Shown here: one piece after another, positions 43,959-52,805 of the stretch
Layout: each line of letters begins with the position of its first letter
Position numbering within the stretch: position 1 is the first letter of the stretch
DNA from: Lachnospiraceae bacterium
GTDB taxonomy: Bacteria > Bacillota > Clostridia > Lachnospirales > Lachnospiraceae
Assembly (NCBI GenBank): GCA_017458765.1
Contig: JAFSZZ010000042.1
Span: forward strand, 1-54,871
Reading direction: 5' to 3'
DNA length: 54,871 nt
The notes under the pieces: model-generated
What the model saw: only the letters and a program-made list of their open reading frames with translations
Databases searched by the model: none
Told to the model about the DNA's origin: nothing
Translations under genes and position numbers: made by a program

Positions 43959-44864
43959 TTACTCCGTATTCCCCTTATCCTCTTCACTCCTGTACAGATC
44001 TATGATGATGACCTCAGCCTTGTTGTTCACTCGCACAGGCACGGTATGTGTCCCGAGCCCGCGGCTTAAGATCATGGTCGAGTCCCCGATCTTAAACACC
44101 CCCGCATCATACTTTGGAAACAGCTTAAGCTGCGGTGATATCACTCCACCGAGCAGCGGTATGTTCACTATCCCGCCATGTACATGTCCAGACAGTACAT
44201 AATCCGGCTTCCACAATGCATATTTATCAAACTGTTCCGGATTGTGAGCAAGCAGCACGGAAACCCTTGATGTATCATTCTCCCCGAACTTACCCTTAAG
44301 ATAGTCATCGGGTATCCAGTTAGTCTTAAGCTTACGGTAATACTCATGCTCCAGATCGAGTCCGTACACATCTATACCGGCCGGTTCGATCGATACTTTC
44401 TCATCAAGGAGCATCCTTACCCCCATATCCGAAAGATCCGATACAAACCTGTCGTATTCTCCGGGGAATTCTTCGGGACACCGCCTTAACTTCTCCTCGT
44501 GATTCCCTATCCCGTAATAGATCGGATATTTACGCGCAAGTTCACCGATAAACCGCAATGCGTTACCGTCATGGTATACGGGCTCCATGCTCGAAGTGAC
44601 CATATCACCCGCAAAGAACACGGCATCCGGCTTCTCATCATCGATGGCCTTAAGTACTTCCTTATTGTCATCTCCGTGTACATGATCGTGAAGATCGGAT
44701 ATTACCGCCATCCTGAAATGTCCGGTATTTAACTTACTGTTCACAAAACCGTATCTTACTATCCTAAAGCCCCTGCTCTGCTCATACACAAACCATGCGA
44801 TAAGCGCCAGCAGAACAACCGCCAATATAAGAATCGCCTTAACAGGCGCAAGAACAAGCACCAT
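43959..44864 (-). CDS. Membrane-anchored metallophosphoesterase
   Basis: From ATG 44864 (GGAG 8 nt upstream) the protein has 301 residues. An N-terminal helix (about 8-27, ILILAVVLLALIAWFVY) anchors it. The calcineurin-like domain has the ordered metal motifs ISDLHDH, FFAGDMV, GIGNHEEKL and LSGHVHGG. Relatives include YkuE-like and UDP-diacylglucosamine hydrolase-like enzymes; substrate unknown. It has its own extended -10 promoter and lies between rpsU and scpA. Confidence 0.88.
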   Translation of the reverse strand: MVLVLAPVKAILILAVVLLALIAWFVYEQSRGFRIVRYGFVNSKLNTGHFRMAVISDLHDHVHGDDNKEVLKAIDDEKPDAVFFAGDMVTSSMEPVYHDGNALRFIGELARKYPIYYGIGNHEEKLRRCPEEFPGEYDRFVSDLSDMGVRMLLDEKVSIEPAGIDVYGLDLEHEYYRKLKTNWIPDDYLKGKFGENDTSRVSVLLAHNPEQFDKYALWKPDYVLSGHVHGGIVNIPLLGGVISPQLKLFPKYDAGVFKIGDSTMILSRGLGTHTVPVRVNNKAEVIIIDLYRSEEDKGNTE

Positions 44865-44888
44865 ATCCTCAACTCCACAATATGTTGT

Positions 44889-44897
44889 ATTATAGCA
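44889..44897 (-). promoter_or_regulatory. Extended -10 promoter of the metallophosphoesterase gene
   Basis: TGCTATAAT (44897-44889, minus strand) is a full extended -10 with no clear -35. It lies just after the rpsU terminator. Confidence 0.55.
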
Positions 44898-44931
44898 CAA
44901 ACAAAATACAAAATAAAGTATAACTTGTAAC

Positions 44932-44960
44932 AAAAAAATCCCCCGGAATTCTCCGGAGGA
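44932..44960 (-). terminator. rpsU terminator
   Basis: On the minus strand TCCTCCGG, loop AGAATT and CCGGGGGA form an 8-bp stem (one G-U pair), then seven T. It lies 18 bp past the rpsU stop. Confidence 0.85.
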
Positions 44961-44977
44961 TATACAGATCATATCAT

Positions 44978-45154
44978 TTAATTATATTTGCGCTTTCTTG
45001 CAGCTTCGGATTTCTTCTTCCGCTTAACGCTGGGCTTCTCATAGTGCTCTCTCTTACGGATTTCCTGCTGGATACCGGCCTTGGCGCAGTTCCTCTTGAA
45101 ACGGCGAAGAGCGCTATCTAATGTTTCACCTTCTTTAACAATCACGTTTGACAT
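44978..45154 (-). CDS. rpsU: Ribosomal protein bS21
   Basis: The 58-residue basic protein of the small subunit reads [20 protein letters not shown] at the start, with the Arg/Lys-rich helix [20 protein letters not shown] after. I use ATG 45154, with GGAGG 9 nt upstream; a TTG three codons earlier is rejected. It has its own promoter and terminator, so it is likely a separate highly expressed unit. Confidence 0.96.
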   Translation of the reverse strand: MSNVIVKEGETLDSALRRFKRNCAKAGIQQEIRKREHYEKPSVKRKKKSEAARKRKYN

Positions 45155-45233
45155 GCTTCCCAACCTCCCCTCGTCTTAAATTCCATGCATCCGACTATAG
45201 GGTAATACGCCATTCGGCGCTGCACTAAATGCT

Positions 45234-45262
45234 ATTATATACAGTAACTTACGATTCGTCAA
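45234..45262 (-). promoter_or_regulatory. rpsU promoter
   Basis: TTGACG (45262-45257), 17 bp, TATAAT (45239-45234) is the best sigma-A promoter in the window. The -35 directly follows the alaS stop codon. Confidence 0.8.
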
Positions 45263-47908
45263 CTACTTTTGTATCTGACCTTCCAGAACCTTTACAGCCT
45301 CGGAAAGTGCCGCATCCATTCCCGAAGGATCCTTGCCGCCGGCCTGCGCCATGTTGGGACGTCCGCCGCCGCCTCCGCCTACAAACGAAGCCACACCCTT
45401 GATAAGATTGCCCGCATGCGCTCCCCTGCTCATTGCTCCTTCCGTAGCCATGGCAACAAGGTTTACCTTACCGCCCATATCCGATGCCAGGAGCAGAACA
45501 CCGTCCCCGATCTTTTCCTTAAGCTGGTCGCCCAGGTCTCTGAGTCCGTTCATATCTACTCCGGATATCTTAACCGGCAGGAACTTAACACCGTTAACTT
45601 CGACCACTTTATCCATGACATCACCGACCGCTTCCCTTGCAGCCTTGCTCTTAAGGGATTCAAGCTCGGATCCGAGGCTCTTAAGTTCAGCGTTCATCTT
45701 CGAAAGCCTGTCGGATAATGTCGCGGGCGTAGCCTTGACAACCGAAGCCGCCTCCTTAAATTCATTCTCAAGCTTCTTATAATACCTGGTCACATTGAGT
45801 CCCGTAATACCTTCGACTCTTCTTACTCCGGCAGCGATACCGCTCTCGGACATGATCTTGAAGCAGAGAATCTTACCCGTTGATGAGACATGGGTGCCGC
45901 CGCAAAGCTCCTTTGAAAAATCTCCCATATTTACAACTCGTACCGTTTCTCCGTATTTTTCTCCAAAGAGAGCCATTGCTCCCGACTTCTTGGCATCCTC
46001 TATCGACATAATGTCCGTTACGACCGGCAGATCTTCCATTATCTTTTCATTGACAAGTTCCTCAACCTTATCGATCTCATCTTCCGTCATTGCCCTTCCG
46101 AATGAAAAGTCGAACCTCGTCCTCTCGCCGTCCTGATATGACCCCTGCTGCTTGACCTCATCGCCGAGAACTGTCTGCAATGCCTTCTGAAGAAGATGAG
46201 TGGCCGAATGGTTCATGCAGGTAGTCATCCTGTTTGCCGCATCAACACACATGGTGACTTCATCACCCACACTTATCCTCCCGCTCTCCAGAACTCCGAC
46301 ATGACCTGTTCTTCCGCCCGGGAGCTTTACGGTATCCTTTACCCTGAAACTTCCATTGCCGCTTATCACGCCGAAGTCACCTTTCTGCCCGCCCATTGTG
46401 GCATAGAAAGGAGTCTTATCCGTGACTATTGTATATTCTCCGCCTTCTTCGGCGCTGTCCGTAAGGCTGTCCGATGCGATCGCAACGACCTTACCGGTAT
46501 CCGTTATCTTCTCATATCCGGTAAACTCGGTCACTACGGACTCATCAAGCTCATCAAAGACAGCATTGTCACCCGATCCCGATGACAGGGCAAATGAAGC
46601 GCCCTCCCTTGCCTTCTGCTTCTGTTCATCCATTGCCTTTGCAAAACCTTCTTCGTCCACGGAAAGCCCGTTCTCCTCCGCCATCTCAACGGTAAGCTCA
46701 AGCGGGAAACCGAAAGTATCATATAAATAGAAGGCATCCCTTCCTGATATGCTCTTCCCCTTGCCTGCATCGAGGATCTTCTTAAATTCCTTCATGCCGT
46801 TCTCAAGCGTAGCGGTAAACCTGTCGATCTCCTTCGTAAGTTCATTAAGCACGAACTCCCTGTTTGAAACAAGGTTCTCGTATGAATCCGAATATACCTC
46901 ATCCATGAAGATCCTTGCTATATCAAGCAGGTTATCCCTCTTAAGACCGAGTATCCTTCCATGCCTTACCGCACGTCTGATGAGCCTTCGAAGGACATAT
47001 CCCGCCCCGCCGTTTGAAGGCGTGAGCCTTGCTTCGTCGCCTATGAGCATCACGGAAGTACGCATGTGATCCGCAAGCACACGCATCGAACGTGTCTTAT
47101 CATTATCGTCATCATATTGATTTCCTGACGTCTTCTCTATATATGATATGACAGCTGCGAAAAGATCTGTCTTGTATACATCCTTGGTACCGTTAAGGAA
47201 GGCAAGGTTACGCTCAAGTCCCCAGCCTGTATCAACATTCTTCTTCGAAAGCGGAGTAAGATGTCCGTCCTTATGCTTCTCATACTGCATGAACACGTCA
47301 TTTCCAAGCTCCGTATATTTACCGCACGAGCATCCCGGTCCGCAGTCGGGTCCGCAGTCGGGCACATCGGCGATATAGAACATTTCGGAATCCGGGCCGC
47401 AGGGACCGTACTCAAGTCCCCACCAGTTGTCCTCGGCAGGAAGATAATATATATTCTCCGGCTTAAAGCCCGAATCTATACGGCATTTTGCACCTTCTTC
47501 ATCCCTCGGAGCATTCTCATCGCCTGCAAAAACGGTCGCTGCAAGGTGATCCCTGTCAAAACCGAACACCTGCGTTAAGAGCTCATAGCTCCATTTGCAG
47601 CGCTCCTCCTTAAAGTAATCACCGAGGCTCCAGCTTCCCATCATCTCAAAGAAGGTAACATGCGACTTGTCTCCTACCGAATCTATGTCATTCGTCCTGA
47701 CACAGCCCTGGACATTGCAGAGCCTTGTGCCCATGAGATGCTTCTGTCCCAGAAGATAAGGCATGAGGGGCTGCATTCCCGCAACGTTGAACATAACGCC
47801 TGTCGAACCGTCCGACACGAGTGATACGGCGCCGACGTCAACATGCCCTCTTTCCTTATAGAATTCCTTCCATGTATTCCTTAGTTCCTTAGATGTAAAC
47901 TGTTTCAT
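45263..47908 (-). CDS. alaS: Alanyl-tRNA synthetase
   Basis: AlaRS charges tRNA-Ala. The 881-residue protein has the N-terminal class II catalytic domain (about 1-240, with GTRLCNVQGCVRTND and FFEMMGSWSLGDYF), the tRNA-recognition helices, the editing domain with HSATHLLQKAL (about 566-576) and CGGTHVSSTG zinc ligands (about 671-680), and the glycine-rich C-Ala domain VGGGGGGRPNMAQAGG near the end. Full length. It is 46 bp after asnA; no T-box fits in that gap. Confidence 0.97.
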   Translation of the reverse strand: MKQFTSKELRNTWKEFYKERGHVDVGAVSLVSDGSTGVMFNVAGMQPLMPYLLGQKHLMGTRLCNVQGCVRTNDIDSVGDKSHVTFFEMMGSWSLGDYFKEERCKWSYELLTQVFGFDRDHLAATVFAGDENAPRDEEGAKCRIDSGFKPENIYYLPAEDNWWGLEYGPCGPDSEMFYIADVPDCGPDCGPGCSCGKYTELGNDVFMQYEKHKDGHLTPLSKKNVDTGWGLERNLAFLNGTKDVYKTDLFAAVISYIEKTSGNQYDDDNDKTRSMRVLADHMRTSVMLIGDEARLTPSNGGAGYVLRRLIRRAVRHGRILGLKRDNLLDIARIFMDEVYSDSYENLVSNREFVLNELTKEIDRFTATLENGMKEFKKILDAGKGKSISGRDAFYLYDTFGFPLELTVEMAEENGLSVDEEGFAKAMDEQKQKAREGASFALSSGSGDNAVFDELDESVVTEFTGYEKITDTGKVVAIASDSLTDSAEEGGEYTIVTDKTPFYATMGGQKGDFGVISGNGSFRVKDTVKLPGGRTGHVGVLESGRISVGDEVTMCVDAANRMTTCMNHSATHLLQKALQTVLGDEVKQQGSYQDGERTRFDFSFGRAMTEDEIDKVEELVNEKIMEDLPVVTDIMSIEDAKKSGAMALFGEKYGETVRVVNMGDFSKELCGGTHVSSTGKILCFKIMSESGIAAGVRRVEGITGLNVTRYYKKLENEFKEAASVVKATPATLSDRLSKMNAELKSLGSELESLKSKAAREAVGDVMDKVVEVNGVKFLPVKISGVDMNGLRDLGDQLKEKIGDGVLLLASDMGGKVNLVAMATEGAMSRGAHAGNLIKGVASFVGGGGGGRPNMAQAGGKDPSGMDAALSEAVKVLEGQIQK

Positions 47909-47954
47909 GATATCTCCTTATATTATATGTAATACCCATTAATCTCTCCGTCTG

Positions 47955-48965
47955 TCACAGGAGATTTACTCCGAGCTCCCCGGCATCCTCTACCACGCCG
48001 TCCGGCCAGATCGAACTCTGCACCTCACCGATATGGGCACGCCTCATAAAGAACATACATATCCTCGACTGTCCTATGCCGCCGCCCACCGTATAGGGAA
48101 GTTCCTTATCAAGTATCGCCTTCTGGAAGGGCAGCTTCGCCCTTTCCGGACATCCCGCCTTCTCAAGCTGGCTTATGAGCGAATCCTCATCTACCCTTAT
48201 CCCCATACTGGATATCTCAAAGGACCTGTTAAGCACGGGATAATATACGATTATATCTCCGTTAAGCTCCCAGTCATCATAATCGGGTGCGCGTCCGTCA
48301 TGCTTCTTACCGGACCTGAGAAGATCGCCTATCTTCATAAGAAAAACAGCCTTATACTCCTTCGCGGCAAGGTCCTCCCTTTCCTTAGGTGTCTTATCCG
48401 GCCATCTGTCCTCAAGCTCCTGTGTCGTGATGAAAGTAATATCATCCGGAAGCACCCTTGTTATCTCGGGATGCCTGGAATTGACAAATACCTCCGTATT
48501 CTTTATCGCCTCGTATACCTTGCGGACTATCGATTTAAGCGTATCTTCATTTCTCTCTTCCTTATCGATTATACGCTCCCAGTCCCACTGATCCACATAT
48601 AACGAATGCAGGTTATCCGTATCCTCGTCCCTTCGTATGGCCGTCATGTCGGTGTAGAGTCCTTCGCCATGAACAAACCCGTACTTCTTAAGCGCCATTC
48701 TCTTCCACTTGGCAAGCGAATGCACTATCTCGACCTGAGCATCTCCCTGTTCTTTAATACCGAATGTTACAGGGCGCTCCACTCCGTTTAAGTTATCGTT
48801 AAGTCCTGATTCCGGGCGGACGAACAGAGGCGCCGATACACGCGTAAGATTAAGCTCTTTTGCAAGTGCCCGCTCGAAATAATCCTTTACTTCCTTTATA
48901 AAGATCTCCGTATCTTTGATACTCTGCGGACTTTTGTAGCCCTTCGGGATATTCAGTCTTTCCAT
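47955..48965 (-). CDS. asnA: Aspartate-ammonia ligase (asparagine synthetase A)
   Basis: AsnA makes asparagine from aspartate, ammonia and ATP. From ATG 48965 (AAAGGAG upstream) it has 336 residues. Class II synthetase-like motifs include [42 protein letters not shown] (part), [11 protein letters not shown] and the C-terminal [14 protein letters not shown]. The longer form with 18 extra residues lacks a ribosome site. No T-box or riboswitch is seen in the 72-bp gap before it. Confidence 0.95.
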   Translation of the reverse strand: MERLNIPKGYKSPQSIKDTEIFIKEVKDYFERALAKELNLTRVSAPLFVRPESGLNDNLNGVERPVTFGIKEQGDAQVEIVHSLAKWKRMALKKYGFVHGEGLYTDMTAIRRDEDTDNLHSLYVDQWDWERIIDKEERNEDTLKSIVRKVYEAIKNTEVFVNSRHPEITRVLPDDITFITTQELEDRWPDKTPKEREDLAAKEYKAVFLMKIGDLLRSGKKHDGRAPDYDDWELNGDIIVYYPVLNRSFEISSMGIRVDEDSLISQLEKAGCPERAKLPFQKAILDKELPYTVGGGIGQSRICMFFMRRAHIGEVQSSIWPDGVVEDAGELGVNLL

Positions 48966-49037
48966 CTCATGCTCCTTTCCCCTCAAAAAAATCAACGTTC
49001 TTATTTTACCCTTGCTCATTCATATTCGCAAGTATTT

Positions 49038-49214
49038 TTACATCTGATGCCTGACCACCTTGTACTCATCGCCGTTCGTATAATACGGGCAGCCCTTAAA
49101 GTCCCTGTCCATGAGCCTTGCATAGTCGTCCTCATCTATATCCATATCGCAGATATAATCGTCATATTCCTCATCATAAAAATAATATGCGCAAGTATCG
49201 CAACTTCCGTTCAT
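49038..49214 (-). CDS. Small DUF6472-like protein with four cysteines
   Basis: The 58-residue frame reads NGSCDTCAYYFYDEEYDDYI after the Met, then CDMDIDEDDYARLMDRDFKG and CPYYTNGDEYKVVRHQM. It matches what I remember of the Lachnospiraceae DUF6472 family (CDxC, YDEEY, CPYYxxGDEY). Four cysteines (residues about 5, 8, 21, 41) may bind metal. Acidic overall; function unknown. It lies in the 266-bp gap between asnA and the ABC gene on the same strand. Confidence 0.75.
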   Translation of the reverse strand: MNGSCDTCAYYFYDEEYDDYICDMDIDEDDYARLMDRDFKGCPYYTNGDEYKVVRHQM

Positions 49215-49231
49215 GGTCTTCCTCCCACCGC

Positions 49232-51016
49232 TTATACAAACTGAGAATTATAGAGTTCATAATAGAATCCCCGCCCGGCAAGAAGTTCATCATGAGTTCC
49301 CTGCTCTATAATATTACCGGTCTTCATCACCAGGATAAGATCCGCATTCCTGACCGTCGAGAGCCTGTGAGCGACTATGAACGATGTCCTTCCCTCCATC
49401 ATCTTAAGGAAAGCATCCTGTATCTTCATTTCCGTTCTGGTATCTATCGATGAAGTCGCTTCATCAAGAATGAGCATCGGCGGAAGCGACAGCATGATCC
49501 TCGTGATGCACAGAAGCTGTTTCTGTCCCTGCGACAGGCTTCCGCCTTCCTCACCGATCACTGTATCGTACCCGTTTTTCAGCCTTCTTATAAAGGAGTG
49601 TGAATGTACCTCCTTCGCGGCTCTTATCATCTCTTCATCCGGTATGTCACGCCCCATCTTGATGTTGTCCCTGATGGTCCCGTGCCTTAACCATGTATCC
49701 TGCAGCACCATTCCGTACAGGTGCCTTAAGCTCTTCCTCGTGACCCTCCGTATGTCCCTGCCGTCAACCGTGATACTCCCCTTATCGATATCATAAAAGC
49801 GCATCAGCAGGTTTATCATCGTTGTCTTTCCGCAGCCTGTCGGACCGACTATGGCAACATGCTCACCCGGCTTTACATCTATATTAAGATCTTCAATGAG
49901 CTTCTTCTCCTTATCATATGAAAAGCATACACCGTCGCATCTTACGCTTCCGCTGTTTTTTGCCGCATGACCCTTATCGGCCGCATTGGCATCGCAGGAT
50001 GTATCTATCATCATCACGGGCAGATCCGCATCGCTTTTCTCTTCATTCTCATCGATCAGCTCAAACACCCTTCCGGCACATGCGAAGGCATTCTGCAGTT
50101 CGGTCAGCACACCCGATATCTCATTGAACGGTTTGGTGTACTGATTGGCATAGCTTAAGAAGCTCGTAAGGAGACCCACGCTCATGCCGCCAGTCACCAC
50201 CGCAAATGCACCGGATAAAGCCACGAACGCATATACGACACTGTTTACGAAACGTGTTCCGGGATTGGTGAGCGATGAGAAGAACAATGCCTTGAGCGAT
50301 GCGGACTGAAGCCTTCCATTTATCTCATCGAAACGCTTTACGGCCTTCTCTTCATATGAAAACGTCTTGACGATCTTCTCGTTTCCGATCATTTCATCAA
50401 TGAGCTCCGTCTGCTCTCCCCTGATGCCTGACTGTACGGTGAACATATCATAGGTATGCTTCGAGATAAACCTTGCAACGAACAGTGATAAGGGTGTCAC
50501 AAACACTACGATGAGAGTTATGAGCGGATTCATCATGAGCATGAACCCGAGTGTTATAAGTATCGTCATAACCCCTGTGAAAAGCTGCGAAAAGCCCATG
50601 AGCAGTCCGTCGGCGAACTGATCGGCATCAGCTATCACCCTGCTTAAGATACCGCCCGCCGGATGCGAATCAAGATACTCAAACGGAAGCACATGAAGCT
50701 TGCAGAACGCTTCATTCCTGACATCCCTTACTATACTGTATGTGAGTTTGTTGTTTGATTCGTTCATGCACCATAATGAAAGGGCAGCGATGATAGTCGA
50801 CAGCGCAGCTCTTACCAGAATGGACATAAGCCTTCCACGGTCCAGACTCCCGTATGCTATGCAGTCGATCGCCCTTCCTATAAGTATCGGAACATACAGG
50901 GTTGACACGACATTTATAACTGCGCAGAGTATCGACATCGCCCCGCAGAACTTATAGCGCATTATATAACTCATTATTCTGTTTATGGTTTCTTTCCTTG
51001 CGGTCTTTTTTTCCAT
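49232..51016 (-). CDS. ABC exporter half-transporter (canonical Walker B)
   Basis: The 594-residue protein has six helices (about 25-325) and a C-terminal ATPase: Walker A GPTGCGKTT (about 390), signature LSQGQKQL (about 494), Walker B MLILDEATSSID with the catalytic Glu, and the switch His in IVAHRLS. The signature has Gln for the second Gly. It lies 47 bp after the partner gene, and the pair should form a heterodimer exporting drugs, lipids or peptides. Substrate unknown. Confidence 0.9.
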   Translation of the reverse strand: MEKKTARKETINRIMSYIMRYKFCGAMSILCAVINVVSTLYVPILIGRAIDCIAYGSLDRGRLMSILVRAALSTIIAALSLWCMNESNNKLTYSIVRDVRNEAFCKLHVLPFEYLDSHPAGGILSRVIADADQFADGLLMGFSQLFTGVMTILITLGFMLMMNPLITLIVVFVTPLSLFVARFISKHTYDMFTVQSGIRGEQTELIDEMIGNEKIVKTFSYEEKAVKRFDEINGRLQSASLKALFFSSLTNPGTRFVNSVVYAFVALSGAFAVVTGGMSVGLLTSFLSYANQYTKPFNEISGVLTELQNAFACAGRVFELIDENEEKSDADLPVMMIDTSCDANAADKGHAAKNSGSVRCDGVCFSYDKEKKLIEDLNIDVKPGEHVAIVGPTGCGKTTMINLLMRFYDIDKGSITVDGRDIRRVTRKSLRHLYGMVLQDTWLRHGTIRDNIKMGRDIPDEEMIRAAKEVHSHSFIRRLKNGYDTVIGEEGGSLSQGQKQLLCITRIMLSLPPMLILDEATSSIDTRTEMKIQDAFLKMMEGRTSFIVAHRLSTVRNADLILVMKTGNIIEQGTHDELLAGRGFYYELYNSQFV

Positions 51017-51063
51017 CTTTACAGCCTTATCGGATACAATATATATACCGGCTCCACGGACAT

Positions 51064-52785
51064 TTATGTATTTGAATCGTATATTTCCTTATAGACGGGA
51101 CAGTCCTTCAGAAGATCCTCGTGAGTACCCAGCCCCACAACACAGCCATCATCAAGCACCATGATCTTATCGGCATTCTGTACAGCCGATGTTCTCTGTG
51201 AAACAATGAAAACAGTCATTTTATGATCTGTCTGCGCGATATTGCGCCGCAGTTTAAGATCCGTTGCAAAATCAAGTGCGGATGCGCTGTCATCAAGGAT
51301 CAGTATCTCGGGCTTTCTTACAAGCGCCCTTGCTATGGTAAGTCTCTGGCGCTGGCCGCCCGATAGATTGCGGCCGTTCTGTTCTATCATCCCGTCAAAA
51401 CCGCCCTTTGCGTCCACAACGTCGGTGCAGACCGCCATTCTCACGGCTTCGGCAAGTTCATCCTCATTCGCATCCTCGTTGCCCCATCTTAAGTTCTCGG
51501 CAATCGTCCCCTTGAAAAGAACCGCCTTCTGCGGAACCATTCCTATCCTTGCTCTCAAAGCCTTTATATCCTGTCCCTTTACATCCAGACCGTCAACGAT
51601 CACTTTTCCGTGTGTCGCATCGTAAAAACGGGGTATAAGATTAACCACGGATGATTTTCCGGAACCCGTCCCTCCGATTATGCCTATGGTTTCACCCCTT
51701 TTTACACTCAGATCGATGTCGGAAAGTGCTTCATCTCCCGTATCGCTGTACTTAAGGCTTACATGTTCAAACCTGATAAAACCTTCATCTTCATTCCCGG
51801 GATCACCCGGCTGTCCCTCCTCCCGATACGTATCTTTGATATCGGGTTCTATCCGGAAAAGATCATTTATCCTGTCACCGCTAGCTATCGCTTTATTAAG
51901 GAGCACTATAAGATTTGCGAGCTTTATAAGCTCCACCAGTATCTGTGACATGTAATTATAGAGCGCTACAACCTGGCCCTTCGTGAGTATACCGGTCTCA
52001 ACCTTAAGCGCACCTATATAGATAAGGACAATGACCGCCGCATTTATAAGAACAAAAGTCATCGGATTGAGCATGGCTGACAGATGTCCCGCAAGACGCT
52101 GCTCCATCAGGAGACCGTCATTGGTCTTTTCAAAATCATCCCTCTCTTTTTCCTCCATCGTAAATGCACGTATCACCCTGGCTCCCATAAGATTTTCCCT
52201 GGTAAGGAGCGTTATCTTATCAAGCCTTCCCTGTACTCTCTTGAGCATGGGTATATTGAAGCGCATGGTAAGTCCGACCACGATGAACAGGACTGCTATA
52301 ACGGCCACAAAGATAAGTGCTGCATTAGCATCTATCGTAAACGCCATGATCATCGCTCCGAACACTATAAACGGCGAACGAAGAAACAGACGCAGGAACA
52401 TGTTTACCCCGGTCTGCGCCTGATTGACATCTGCCGTCATTCTTGTGATCATTGTGGATGTGCCTGATTCGTCAATATTCTTATGCGACAGGCTCATGAT
52501 GTGCTTAAACAGATCGCTGCGTAATCCTGTTGCAAATCCCACGGCCGCCTTGGCAGCCATATACTGGGCGGATACCGCGCTGATAAGGCCGACAATGCCA
52601 AGCGTTATCATAATTCCGCAGCACTTTACGATATATGCCCTGTCACCCCCGCCTATTCCCTTATCTATGATACTTGCCACGACCAGCGGGACAAAAAGCT
52701 CAAATATAGCCTCGAGCATCTTAAACAGCGGTGCCAGAACGCATTCCGTTTTATATTCTTTCAGATATCTTAACAGATCCTTCAC
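51064..52785 (-). CDS. ABC exporter half-transporter (degenerate Walker B)
   Basis: The 573-residue partner has six helices (about 15-300). Its ATPase has Walker A GGTGSGKSS (about 370), signature LSGGQRQR and Walker B ILILDDSASALD, where Asp replaces the catalytic Glu. The switch His is replaced by Gln in VSQRTS. This matches the degenerate half of heterodimeric exporters such as TM287/288. It starts 20 bp after the EAL gene. Confidence 0.9.
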   Translation of the reverse strand: MKDLLRYLKEYKTECVLAPLFKMLEAIFELFVPLVVASIIDKGIGGGDRAYIVKCCGIMITLGIVGLISAVSAQYMAAKAAVGFATGLRSDLFKHIMSLSHKNIDESGTSTMITRMTADVNQAQTGVNMFLRLFLRSPFIVFGAMIMAFTIDANAALIFVAVIAVLFIVVGLTMRFNIPMLKRVQGRLDKITLLTRENLMGARVIRAFTMEEKERDDFEKTNDGLLMEQRLAGHLSAMLNPMTFVLINAAVIVLIYIGALKVETGILTKGQVVALYNYMSQILVELIKLANLIVLLNKAIASGDRINDLFRIEPDIKDTYREEGQPGDPGNEDEGFIRFEHVSLKYSDTGDEALSDIDLSVKRGETIGIIGGTGSGKSSVVNLIPRFYDATHGKVIVDGLDVKGQDIKALRARIGMVPQKAVLFKGTIAENLRWGNEDANEDELAEAVRMAVCTDVVDAKGGFDGMIEQNGRNLSGGQRQRLTIARALVRKPEILILDDSASALDFATDLKLRRNIAQTDHKMTVFIVSQRTSAVQNADKIMVLDDGCVVGLGTHEDLLKDCPVYKEIYDSNT

Positions 52786-52805
52786 TTAGCTTTACCCGAT
52801 ATGCC

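Noticed and set aside
45269..45782. 149-codon plus-strand frames over alaS
   Set aside because: Antisense shadows of the C-terminal end of alaS.
47909..49037. T-box or riboswitch before alaS or asnA
   Set aside because: The gaps are only 46 and 72 bp and show no T-box motif or terminator hairpin.
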